Positions 31,559-41,981 of a stretch of 64,000 bases of DNA are shown here, piece by piece. Position 1 is the first letter of the stretch. The number at the start of each line of letters is the position of its first letter. Source of the DNA: Stereocaulon alpinum. Its lineage: Eukaryota; Ascomycota; Lecanoromycetes; Lecanorales; Stereocaulaceae. The DNA lies in NCBI GenBank assembly GCA_018257865.1, contig JAEUBA010000002.1:1054001-1118000 (forward strand). The letters run 5' to 3'. The notes beneath the pieces were generated by a model. It worked only from the letters and a program-made list of their open reading frames with translations. It was not told the DNA's origin and did not search any database. Both the position numbers and the translations under genes were made by a program.

Positions 31559-34402
31559 ATGGGCCAAAGTGCTTCCACCCAACGTGAAGAGTTCCTGAAT
31601 CGCGATTCCCGGCGACTTTCGCAGCTTCTGCAGCATAGGAATTCGAGGAACGGAACAACATCCAGAGTTTGGACCCCTGGCCAGCACAATCAGCCAGCAT
31701 CTGCGCCATCTTTGGTCTCCTCACCTCCACAAGACTCTCATTCGCCACAGCCCATTGCAACGTTCAGCCGGCAGATATCTACACAGTCAATACCGGTCCT
31801 AAGAGGTGGAGCAGGGAACAGTAGGGATATATCTACGCGAGATGATGTATTTTACGAACAGCACGAGGAGAGGCCGCCGGCCCACATGGAAGACTTGAGT
31901 GTACAAGATGGACAGATAACTCATATTACGGCGTCCCCAATGCCACGACGATCTAGTAGGATATCCAACAGGTTCAGCTCGCTCATGCCTCGCTATGCAA
32001 CAAATGAAACCCCTGGTGACAACGAACAAGGCCGCGGACAAGGACGCTCCTTGCGGAGAAGATTGTCAAATACTGAACCTCTAAGTACTGCACCCGAGAA
32101 CCAGGGCAATAGCAGTCGTCGTTCGTCGATATTTGGGTCACTTTCCCCAAGATTCTCCACAGCTTCAAGTCCAAGGAGGCCCCGCGAGCGTGCCCCAATC
32201 TCTCGACCGTTTCCACTCACACCCGATGGGTCTCTGCCTCCATCGGGGTTCACAGCATCTGCGTTACACGAGGCTCTTCCGACACGATCAGTCCCCACAG
32301 AAAACTCTACTCCGTCGCGGTTTCGGTCTATACGCGACAGCTCTCGTCTATCGCGAGTTCGGCGTTCTATTACGTCCCCTTTCGAGGCTTTTCTCCCTAC
32401 AAGTCAACGCGCACAGGATCCGATTACTGAGACCATCCAACCGCCTCCACGACCTCAGAGGCGAACGCCCACTCACGATGCCGATTTCCGGCTTCCATCA
32501 CTTGATGTTACGGACCCAGGCAATGATGCTAGTTCAGAAACTGACCCCGCGCCTTCCGTTAACCGGGAGCCAAGATTCTCAGTCATTCCTACCGTATCAG
32601 AGTCTCCGGAGCGTGGCGTCTCACGAGCTGATGGTCCTAGTTGGACCGAGCGTTGGTCAGAAAGAGGTTCAATGGGAAGGCGGGAAGGCCGCAGGATGCC
32701 TAACATGCTCCGGGGAAGATCCAGTCGACTTATCAGACGTGAAAATGAAGGTCCTCTTCCTCGTATACTGCACTTAGCTGCTACCGCAATTGCTGCGCAG
32801 CTTTCCGGGACTCCGGAACAGCCAGTGCCTGACATGCAGTCGATCGACCCTGACGACCTTGATGGTAGTCTACAAAATCTATTTCGAACTTTGCAGAACG
32901 CCTCCAATCTGACAGGGGATGGGCGTCCGCATGATGACAGTGATCCTGCTCGTCCGGCTGGCACATTACCTCCGCTGAACTTTTTGCGCGTCTTCAGGTT
33001 TGTCAGTCAAGGCTCCAACAATGCGGCGCCACGTAGTGAGAGATCGAGTCGAGCAAGGGCTGAAGACCAAATAGCCAGCAACGAAGACAGCCCCGAAGAT
33101 CCTGACGGTAGGACTGTGACACTTGTTGTGGTCGGTGTCCGCTCGGTACCTTCAGACCGTATTGGTCAGGAAGAGACAGCTGCTCTAGAGCCAAGTCTGG
33201 ATTCTCTGCTAAACTTCCCGGCTTTAGCTCCGTCTACAAATGCCCTTAGAAGTGGGACTGGTAGTCTACTCAGACATGCCAATGGAAGATCAAGATTTCC
33301 TCACCGTCGACGAGCGTCTATACCAGGGCTTACAACGTTTCCTGCGAACTATGATAGCCAAAGACACCAGAGAACGTTGAGCGCATCAAGTCATCAAGGG
33401 TCCGGCGAAGCAACGCCCGTGACGGGGTCCGCTACGCCTCTTGTGATTTCTGAATCTCCTCCGGGGCCACACCCTCCGCCATCTACCCCTGCTGAGCCAG
33501 CATTGTCTGCCTACTCGTCTGCAGCAACTACGCCAAGTCGCCGACCGTCTTCTGCTTCTGCAATTCATCAACCACCCATGCCAAGCCGAGATGTGGCAAC
33601 ACAGCACCTTCGAGAAGCGGGCATTCTGGCGTCTGACGAGCGAGGTGACCAAAGCTCCCGTGTGCAGCAGCGACGAAGAAGTGATTCAGAATTTGCACGT
33701 CACCGTGATCTTGGGGCCGGTGCTGCCAGACGCAATGGCGTTGTGGAGCCTGACGAGGTTGACACAGGAGATACGCCTGCCTCTGGGAGTCGGAGTTGGT
33801 TGATTTACGTCGTTGGCACGAACCTCTCAGAGGATCATCCAGCGTTAACAACCCCTAGCCTTTTCACAGATGTAAGTTCCTTTTTGCCCCTTCCTCGATA
33901 GGTCTACGAACCAATGCTCATGTTTCTCCACCCCAGAACCCCACATATGAAGATATGTTATTATTGTCGTCGCTTTTAGGGCCCGCAAAACCACCAGTCG
34001 CCAGTCGTGAGGACGTTGCCTCAGCCTTGGGGACGTATCGTGTAGAGAAATCGATGGACGCACTCATTGCAGCAGCAACTGAAGGCATCAATCGGATCCG
34101 CATAGGCCCTAATGAGCGCTGCCTAGTCTGCCTTGAAGACTATCAAGTCGAAGAGGAGTTGAGGCAATTGACAAAATGCTCGCATATGTTTCATCGCGAG
34201 TGCATTGATCAGGTACGTTGCTGAGCACTGCTCTACACGCATCCAGACCCATACTCATGATTAATCTACCTAGTGGCTTACCATCGGACGCAATTCTTGC
34301 CCACTGTGTCGCGGTCAGGGGGTGGACGAAAAGAAAGAGAATCAGCCTACTCAGCCAGAACGTTCACAGCCATCTGCCGAATCTTCTGGAGTGGCATCAT
34401 GA
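31559..34402 (+). CDS. Myristoylatable RING-H2 E3 ubiquitin ligase
   Basis: Exons 31559-33871, 33937-34212 and 34274-34402 (introns 65 and 61 nt); 905 residues. I start at the Met of MGQSAST because Gly2 and Ser6 form an N-myristoylation consensus and the 16 codons upstream look like leader. Most of the protein is disordered, rich in Ser/Arg/Pro. The last exons encode SALGTYRVEKSMDALIAAATEGINRI, then a C3H2C3 RING: CLVCLEDY...LRQLTKCSHMFHRECIDQ | WLTIGRNSCPLCR, with the intron inside the RING between the fifth and seventh ligands. The C-terminal tail is short and polar. Such RING-H2 proteins recruit E2 enzymes; a lipid-anchored location is inferred from the N-terminus. The substrate is unknown. 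Confidence 0.83.
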
Positions 34403-35083
34403 GCAACCACATTTCCTTTGTTCATCTTCTACATTACAGTATTAGGCGGCATGATTTATACCAAATTGAACGAGGCGAAGATATTGTAACGATGCCTACA
34501 TCAGCACATGTCCTATCAATACCAGGAGCCCGAGTCGCATACGGAACTCGCCCGCTCCGCCTTTAATGATTTTCCTAAGTCTAATTTCTTCAGCCAGCGG
34601 ACCTGCATCATACGGAGCATGAGATGGTGGGCATAGTCACGCACAGCAGCCGGCGTCGGGACAATTGCTGTTCGCTTGTATATTAGATAGCTTATGAGAT
34701 ATGACGATAGCTCTTCTTTGAGCGCTTTCACAAATAGCTCTCAAGGTTACTGTCTAACCACCAAGTGCAGCCTGCTCCCATGGTCTGGAGGAGTGAGCAT
34801 CGAGATTAGACGAAGAACGCTACATGCTCAATATTGGGGCTCTTGCACCGCTTTATTGAACACTACCAGATGCCATGTAGCACCTCTGCCAGTCGTTCTT
34901 CATCCCAGTATCCGGCCTAATCGAACCCAAACACACCATCTCTCAACGCCAATGTAAATGCTCATCACCGCAAATCCCTATCGTAGTAATCCTACACCCA
35001 ACAGCCTAATAGCATATGCTCGTCCATACCCCTCCAATCTCCAAAACCCTCCCAGAAACCCCCCCGGCCCCTCTTTCTATCCC
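34403..35083. other. Convergent 3' region of RING-H2 gene and V-ATPase subunit e gene
   Basis: Only short ORFs; presumed 3' UTRs. The 34980-35080 part is C-rich on the plus strand. Confidence 0.4.
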
Positions 35084-35596
35084 TCACGGCGCATGTTCCG
35101 CCCTCAAATTCGAATTCACAGGCACGATGAGCGGATGCCATTGTGCCAGGAACGTTATCGCTATATCTCACACTTATTAGCTCCATACCCTATACTTCAT
35201 TCTCCGTATCGTAGGCAGGCTTGGTGTAGACTGATAGAAGAGCAGCGTAGAGGAGCTGGGTTCGACGCACCCCACATGATATAACAACTTGCGAAACTCA
35301 GTATCAGGGAACTACGCCAGACGCTATTGCACTATTAGCCCTGACCTCTTCATAAATCTCAAACCCTACTCATAGATCTCGAGGAAAGTGTAGGCAGGGA
35401 AGGTGAGAGGATAGCATGGAGAGAGGGCGTACGTTTGATTCTCCCCCTTGGGAGAAAAGAAATATGCGAGGAGTGAGGCGACGACTACGAAGACGAGGCC
35501 GATTATTATGCTTGCGCTGTGGGGGGCGAGAGGTTAGCTGTGTTTCTTAGGGAGTGGAGTAGGGGAAGAGGGGGAGGAAACAGACCCGTTCGCCAT
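35084..35596 (-). CDS. VMA9: V-type ATPase membrane subunit e (Vma9)
   Basis: Reconstructed from four small exons: 35596-35586 (11 nt), 35516-35433, 35323-35271 and 35160-35084; introns 69, 109 and 110 nt, all GT..AG. The joined frame gives 74 residues: MANG, then helix 1 (SIIIGLVFVVVASLLAYF), the conserved loop FSPKGENQTVWRSSLIL, helix 2 (SFASCYIMWAITFLAQW) and HPLIVPVNSNLRAEHAP. SPKG.N, VWRS, MWAITFLAQ.HPLI and LR.E are signatures of subunit e, a two-helix proteolipid of the V0 sector needed for assembly of the vacuolar proton pump. Length matches yeast Vma9 (73). The reading frame is so broken up that no single ORF shows it, and the 11-nt first exon encodes only four residues. Confidence 0.88.
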
Positions 35597-35945
35597 TTTG
35601 TAGGGTGGGAGTTGGGGAGCAAAGATGGTGTTGGGGAGGGTTTGGTGGTTTGCGTGGTGGGTTGGGTAGTGGAGCTTTGGAGGTGTAAGGTATGCATAAT
35701 TTTAGCGTGGTTTTGTGCATGCAGCTTTTCGATGCCTACGCCTGAGGTACATACACATGACATAGTCTAGGATTTATTGGAATTTGAAGGTTTTTTTAAT
35801 GAATCGAATTATTTGACTTCGAATGATTGCTTTGCTATTGTAACAGGATTAATGTAGACGTTCCACTAATGCATCACGTTGCCTCCTTTCCAATCCCTAT
35901 CGTACGGTGTATTCAAAGACAAAGAGTTTGCTACTTATGAACGCC
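35597..35945. other. Short region between VMA9 start and FOX2 end
   Basis: VMA9 promoter plus FOX2 3' UTR. No other gene was seen. Confidence 0.4.
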
Positions 35946-38871
35946 TCATAGCTTCGCCCCCTTTCCATCTCCCATCAATTCTGCGCCAGCTCCTGCAATA
36001 CAGGGTTTGCCAGTCTCAACAACGATGGTCTGGAAGATGATTCTATTACCCTCTTTCCACATCTCCGTCCTAAGCTTCTGTCCTGGAAGGACGGTGCCTG
36101 CAAACCTGACCTTGATGTTCTTGAAGGGACCGTATGTTTGGTAGACGTGCTTCCCGCTGATGCCGAAGAAGCACAGCCCATGTAATATTGGAACCTTGAA
36201 GCCTCCCGCTTTCGAAAATTCAGGATCTATGTGTAGCGGATTCCTATCGCCGTTCAATCTGTACAGAGCAGCTTGCTCCTCGGTCGTTGCTTCCTCCACA
36301 ACGGCGTCCGGTTTCCTCTTTGGTGGCTGATGCACGGCTGTTGCAGCGCCCCTATTTGCACCTTTGCTTGATCCGCCAAAGCCTCCGCTGCCGCGGATGA
36401 AGGCTGACGACTCGTTGTAGAAGATATCCTGACCAGTATTGGCGTCTTTCGTCGTGGTTCCGGAGACCATGATAGCGGATTTGCCTTTGTCAATGACCTC
36501 GACAAGCTTGGGATAGCTGACGAGTGTTGCTGCGGTAGGAAGTGGGAATTTCCGAATCTCGAGGTATTGCTCGCCATGAAGTAGCATCATAGGGTTAAAA
36601 TTAGGAAGGATGTCGTCGATGTTCCACGGAACCTCAGCACCGAAATAAGGAACCACACCGAAGGTTGGTAGAGCTTGGAAGGAATCAGAGTTCTCATAGA
36701 CTAGAGGAAGTTCTGTCCGCTTGGCACCGATACTAAGGTTGTAGAGGATGACGTCTCTGTCATCGTACTTGAATCTGCTTCCGTCTGAATTCATTCCTTT
36801 GGCTCTCTTGATGTTCTCTAGAACCTCAGTATTTGGCTCTCCTCCCCCTCGACCGCCTCCGCTCTTGTTCTGCATGTTGTTCATTATACTCTTCAATCCA
36901 TCTTGGCTATCCTCTGGGTGATCTGCTCTGCCGTCGTCGAAGTTAATGATATCAGACCACGCTTTCACTACCGCTTCTGGAGTGAGTTTGACATCGACAG
37001 GGAAGCCGTGACCACCACTTCTCTGCCATCGTGTCCTTGCATGCCAGCCGCTACCTACTTCGAAGAGAAGGCCTGTTGGAGGCTTTGGCACTTTGTCAGA
37101 GCACAATGCCACTACCATTGGTGCAACCTGTTCTGGCTTGAATGCCTGAACCATCTCTTCTGGCATTATGCTTCTTGTCATGTTTGTGCCAGCATTTGGT
37201 GCTATTGTATTAACGTTGATGTTATATTTCGCGCCTTCGCGAGCAAGAGCACGGGAAAATCCCAATATACCAAGTTTCTGATGCACGTTAGTCTTCGCAA
37301 GATAGTGCTCTGACTAGATGACATACCGCAGCTGCATAGTTGGCTTGGCCAAAGTTTCCGTAAATACCGCTAGTGCTTGTTGTGTTAACGATCCGCCCGT
37401 ATTTCTGCTTCAACATGTATGGCCATGCAGCCTTTGTGACTTTGTATGTCCCACGAAGATGGACAGCAATAACTTGATCCCACATCTTGTCCTCCATATT
37501 AGCGAAAGCTTTGTCTCTCAGTATTCCAGCATTGTTAACAATCATGTCGACACGGCCATAAGCATCGATTGCCGCCTTCACAACGGCATCGCCGTCCTCA
37601 GCAGAAGCCTTGTTTCCAACAGCTTTTCCGCCGAGCTTCTGGATCTCTTGAACCACGTCATCAGGGTTGACCAGGTCATTGACAACGACAGAGGCCCCAT
37701 ACTTCGCGAAAAGGAGAGCATATGAGCGTCCAAGCCTGATGTTGTAAGCGCATGTCCGGGGCATGTAGCTTAAGGACAACTCACCCTCCTCCGGCGCCTG
37801 TGATTAACGCCACCTTTCCGGTAAAGTCAAGGTGCTCGCCGGGCTCGTTGTCGCCAAGCTTCTGAGCTTCTTCGAGAAGGCTCATGAAATCTGCGACACC
37901 ACTAGGATAGCTCGGCTCCGAGAAATCGTTCACTTGATCCCACTTTTTGAGGACAGCGCCCGGAGTAAGGCTTGGGCCAGTCTTGAGCAAAGCACCCTTC
38001 GCCCGCTCCCACCGTAGCTTCGCGATATGTCCTCCTCCCACTTCAAAGATAGATCCGGTCTCATGCTTGTTGGAAGGATGCACGAGTACTGCAACGAGTG
38101 GTACTACCCAGTCGGGCTTGAGATTTTCAAGGATGTCTGGTGGCATCACAGTCTGGGTCATTCGACTCGCAGCGATGGGGGCAATGACATTGCATATGAT
38201 GTTGTACTTGTAGCCCTCCTTTGCTAGTGTCTCTGTGAACCCGACTTGGGAGAGTTTGGCGGCAGAGTAGTTGCATTGACCAAAGCTACCGAAAAGGCCT
38301 GCAGCGGATGCCGTGTTGATTACTCGGCCATACTTCTGCTTCCTAAAGTGGGGCCATGCAGCTCTCGCACACTGTGAAGAGTCTCTATCAGCCTCCATGC
38401 CGCCAAATTGATTTGGAAAATAGTAAGCCTACCTTATATGCTCCTTTGACGTGAACCTTGATAATGAGATCCCAGTCGGCATCGGACATGTTCTTGAAGC
38501 TGACATCTCGTAGTATGCCCGCGTTGTTCAGGAGGACGTCTATCCTGCCGAACTCCTTGATAGCCGTGTCGATAATGTTCTCGCCGTTCTCAACACTGTC
38601 GTAGTTGGCTGCAGCTTTACCGCCGGCTGCTCGGATCTCATCGACGACGACATCGGCTGCCTATTATTATGTACAACTTAGTCTACCGTGTTTTCGAAGA
38701 CGGGGGTGCAAATGCCTTTGACGACTGTCCCTCTCCTTTGAAGGAACCTCCAAGATCATTGACAACAACGTTGGCACCTCTGGAGGCAAAGAACAGTGCA
38801 TATGCCTTTCCAAGGCCTCCGCCTGCACCTGTGACCACAACAGTCTGACCGTCAAACCTCAAGTCAGCCAT
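35946..38871 (-). CDS. FOX2: Peroxisomal multifunctional beta-oxidation enzyme (Fox2/MFE-2)
   Basis: Five exons: 38871-38716, 38660-38433, 38371-37785, 37735-37327 and 37277-35946; introns 55, 61, 49 and 49 nt; 903 residues. Two SDR dehydrogenase domains (about 1-300 and 310-600) each show TGAGGGLG, NNAG and a YxAAK active site (YSAAK, YAAAK). The C-terminal domain is a 2-enoyl-CoA hydratase 2 hot-dog fold with the R..NPLHIDPEFSKAGGFKVP motif followed by ILHGLC. The protein ends GKGAKL, a PTS1 (AKL). It catalyses hydration and (3R)-hydroxyacyl-CoA oxidation in peroxisomal fatty-acid degradation; yeast Fox2 is 900 residues. The first intron begins GC (AAG|GCATTT) and ends TAG; every other intron is GT..AG. 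A CCTCGG motif lies 95 bp upstream. Divergent with the kinase gene at 39281. Confidence 0.95.
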
Positions 38872-38965
38872 GTTGAGAGTAAATGAGGAGAGGGAAGAGA
38901 TAATATGGGAACAATGGCTGACAAGTCGACAAATAAGTACTGTACACTCAGGATGCAACTGGATG

Positions 38966-38971
38966 CCTCGG
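38966..38971 (+). promoter_or_regulatory. CCTCGG, candidate FarA/FarB site upstream of FOX2
   Basis: CCTCGG is the core bound by FarA and FarB of Aspergillus upstream of fatty-acid catabolic genes. It sits 95 bp before the FOX2 ATG, in the 409-bp divergent promoter shared with the 39281 gene. A given 6-mer is expected about once per 2 kb on both strands by chance, so the evidence is its position and the target gene. Confidence 0.5.
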
Positions 38972-39280
38972 TTCCGGCAAACCTGCCTGATTGGGTCAAC
39001 CCCACGTTTTGACTGCTCATGATGCAGTCAGACACCGTGACGAAGCAGCCTTGTTAGTAAATTGTGACATCGAACAGGCATTGAAATGCTAGTGTAAAAG
39101 AGCATAAGGTAATTGTTACAGGCCTTTAGTGGAGTATCCATGCTGCTGCTTTCCCAGGCTCCAACTGCCACTTATTCTGCACCATCAATATCGGAGAAGT
39201 CCGAGCTAATGCAAGGTACTTGGAGGACTATTCCTGGTCTTCTTTGATTTTGATGCGGCGCTCAAGCTCCGAGATCCAAC

Positions 39281-40651
39281 ATGCCTGAGGTCTTGGACGA
39301 CAAGTCAGGACACTGCATACCATTCATACTCGACGGTCTGAAGGCGAAGCATTCCGCTGGTGAGCGTTCTCCGCTGCTTGTGGGTGTCAACGGTGCTCAA
39401 GGCTCTGGAAAGTCGACTTTGGTATGTGGAACCGCGCGTTCCGAATCGTGGCTTTCCTTTCCCGTAGCTTCAGCATCGAGCACTACAGAATTTTCTCTCT
39501 TTCTGGAGCAGCGATGATGCCACCGTGTATATAACTTCCCATGGTAGCTGGGAGCGGTGAAAGGCGCGTTCTGGGCTTCATCTGGGGCGGGAGCAACTTC
39601 AATTCTAGGGTGAGAGAGTGAAGACTGCGTATGCGAGGCCTTTTTGAGCATGAGTGGTGTCCTTCTGAACTTCACTGGAGCCGTAACAGTACCATTCCAC
39701 GCGCGATGGCGTTGCAAAGGGTAGTGTCGACCCTAATATGGAGCGGCGATGGTGGCATCTTTAGAAATGGAATCGACCCCTTGAATTTTTGCTATTGGAT
39801 CCCATGTCGTCTTAGCAAAACTGCAGTTCGCTTCTTCTTGTCATTCTTCGATGGCCGGGTCTGATAATTTGCTCTTGCTTCAGGTATCAATTCTCGCCGA
39901 AAAGCTGAGCCAGCCTCCGCATTGTTTGCCGACAAAAGTCCTTTCCATCGATGATCTCTACTTGACACATGATGCTCAAGTTGAATTGGCAGCAGCTTAT
40001 CCTGCCAATCCATTGATCCAGCACCGGGGACAGCCATCCACTCATGATCTTCCATTGGCCCTTGCCTTGTTTTCTGACCTCCGTGAGGGTAAAGAAACGA
40101 GCATACCTAGCTACGACAAAAGCGCACATAGCGGGCAAGGAGACCGTGTTCCTGAAGAGGAATGGGTGGTCGTCAATCAAGAAGGGAATTTCAAACCGAG
40201 GATAGTAATCTTCGAGGGATGGTGTGTTGGCTTCCGTCCATTGTCCAAACAAGAGCTGCGGAGAAAGTGGCAGGATGCAGTCAAACAACAAGAAACAGGA
40301 GGCTATCAAGGGAGGTTGGGATCGAATAGGTTCGAGGACGTAGAATTTATCAACGGAGCATTGAGCGAATACAACCCACTGACAGATCAGCTCGACGCAA
40401 TGATTCATCTCGACGCCCAGGACCCACAATATGTCTATGATTGGAGACTGCAACAGGAGGCACATCTTCGCGAAATGAAGGGTTCGGGAATGACAGAAGA
40501 GCAAGTAATTCATTTCGTAAATGGCTACTACCCGGCGTACGAGCTGTTCACCGATACGCTGAGAGCAGGCACATTTGGTGAAGAGAAAGGCAGACAGCTC
40601 AGACTTGTAATAGGAAAGGACCGGAGAGTTAGCGAGGTGATGAGAATATGA
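39281..40651 (+). CDS. P-loop kinase, Tda10 / D-glycerate 3-kinase family
   Basis: Exons 39281-39421 and 39884-40651; 302 residues. Exon 1 ends exactly after the Walker A loop GAQGSGKSTL. Exon 2 continues VSILAEKLSQ, then VLSIDDLYLTHDAQ, then HRGQPSTHDLPLAL, FEGWCVGFRP, and LDAMIHLDAQDPQYVYDWRLQQEAHLR near the C-terminus. This order (GSGKST, DDxYLT, RGxPxTHD, EGWCVGF) is that of yeast Tda10/YGR205W (290 residues) and plant glycerate kinase GLYK. Yeast Tda10 has an ATP-binding kinase fold, and its substrate is not settled. The intron is 462 nt, about eight times the usual length here, and opens with a canonical GTATGT. Divergent with FOX2 across 409 bp. Confidence 0.85.
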
Positions 40652-40827
40652 GGAGGGTGGTGGTGGTCCCGGTACATGGGTCCTACCGAATGGACTTGCA
40701 GATACACATAGCCGACGACCATCGTATAAGCCCTTTAATGGCCCTGACACCGCACTTGTGTATTTTGCATGAATAGCCTCTATTGCAACTAATCCATCTA
40801 GAGTTATCCCATAGGATGTGGTTAACC

Positions 40828-41424
40828 TTAGTCAACTTCCATCTCTTGCGCAAGGTCCCGAGCCTCTGCGGCCATTTCTTCCTCGCTCCGAGGTTCCCTC
40901 GATTGTTCATCGACTTTGGCGAACCTTGGCCTATTCCCAGTGCGTTCTTGAAGGTGTTTGCCAACATTGCCCTCCTCTCCTTCTAGCATGCCATATATAG
41001 CATCCGAACCACCTTTATCATCCAAGTCTGCGCTCTTCCGAGGTATCACATGAGTATGCACATGTGGCACGCTTTGCCCGGCATCAGCGCCATCTTGTAT
41101 GGCTATATTCAGGCTTGTCGCATTGTAGACTCTCTCAATCATACGGCCCACGCGCTGGACGGTGAGGAACAGATCCGTTACCTCTGTATGTGTGAGGTCG
41201 GAAAACCTGGGTGTCACTCGCCGAGGAGAAACGAGAACATGGCCAGGAAGGAGAGGCTTTAGATTGACTAGAGCGAAGGAATGGGGAGTGATATGGAAGA
41301 CCTTGGTGCAAGGTCAGAGGCAAAGACTTGGTGTTGTTGGGCCCGCATGCAGTCAAACCTGAGGCGTCACGATGAAGGGCCCGAAGTATACCTTAGTCGA
41401 TGTTTGGATCAAGGTTGTCGCCAT
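40828..41424 (-). CDS. HIT-family Ap4A/Ap3A hydrolase (Aph1/Hnt2, FHIT-like)
   Basis: Exons 41424-41359 and 41301-40828 (intron 57 nt, ending CCAAG); 179 residues. It begins MATTLIQTSTKVYFGPFIVTP and continues QVFHITPHSFALVNLKPLLPG and HVLVSPRRV..., with IQDGADAGQSVPHVHTHVIPR carrying the HxHxHxx histidine triad; the middle His is the nucleophile. 'FGPF.VT.QVF..T..SFALVN.KP.LPGHVLV.P' is the FHIT/Hnt2 signature, so the enzyme should cleave dinucleoside polyphosphates to AMP plus ADP or ATP. The acidic C-terminal extension (about 40 residues) follows family practice. It shares a 557-bp divergent promoter with the hydrolase at 41982; this contains repeated CTTAC motifs at about 41507-41521. Confidence 0.88.
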
Positions 41425-41981
41425 CCTTTCAGAGGAATCGGGTTGAGAGGAAGACAACAACAGATTCTTACGAAAAGCGCACGCGCGAACTGAAGTTTAA
41501 GGTAGGGTGTACCTTACCTTACCTGAACTCACCAGACTAGCTTAGCGCCCCCAGTTTCGTACGACAACCTTGCAGCCCATCCGGTCAAGGGTCCCGTCTT
41601 CAAGGAGTGGAACGTTGGGATGAAAATCCATGCAGGGAAAAACTTTGATAGTCTGTCCGCTTCCATTCAATACGTTACTGTTCAGACCGTTGACCCAGAT
41701 TGTTGACATATCCTTGGGGTCCCTTAACATGATTGTTCAGGGAAGGCTCGGCTCAAAGCCAGGCCAATCTGCGCCTCTAACGTTGCACCCAACACATTTT
41801 TCAGCCCCATTTCCACAAGACTTCGAGGAGAATCGCCTCTGCAATTTGGTTGCCTGATTCTTTGGTTACTACACCACAACGAGCAAGGCTAAAACTTACT
41901 GGCTCTACCAATGTTCTACAATCGTTCCCCTTCCGCATAAAACTCCCCTTGGATAGAAGGAACAGCATCGGACCAGGTAAG
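41425..41981. promoter_or_regulatory. Bidirectional promoter between the HIT hydrolase and membrane hydrolase genes
   Basis: The two start codons face away from each other across this 557-bp gap. A short direct repeat (ACCTTACCTTACCTG near 41511-41525) is the only structure noticed. An in-frame ATG at 41850 would extend the hydrolase by 44 polar residues. Confidence 0.4.
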
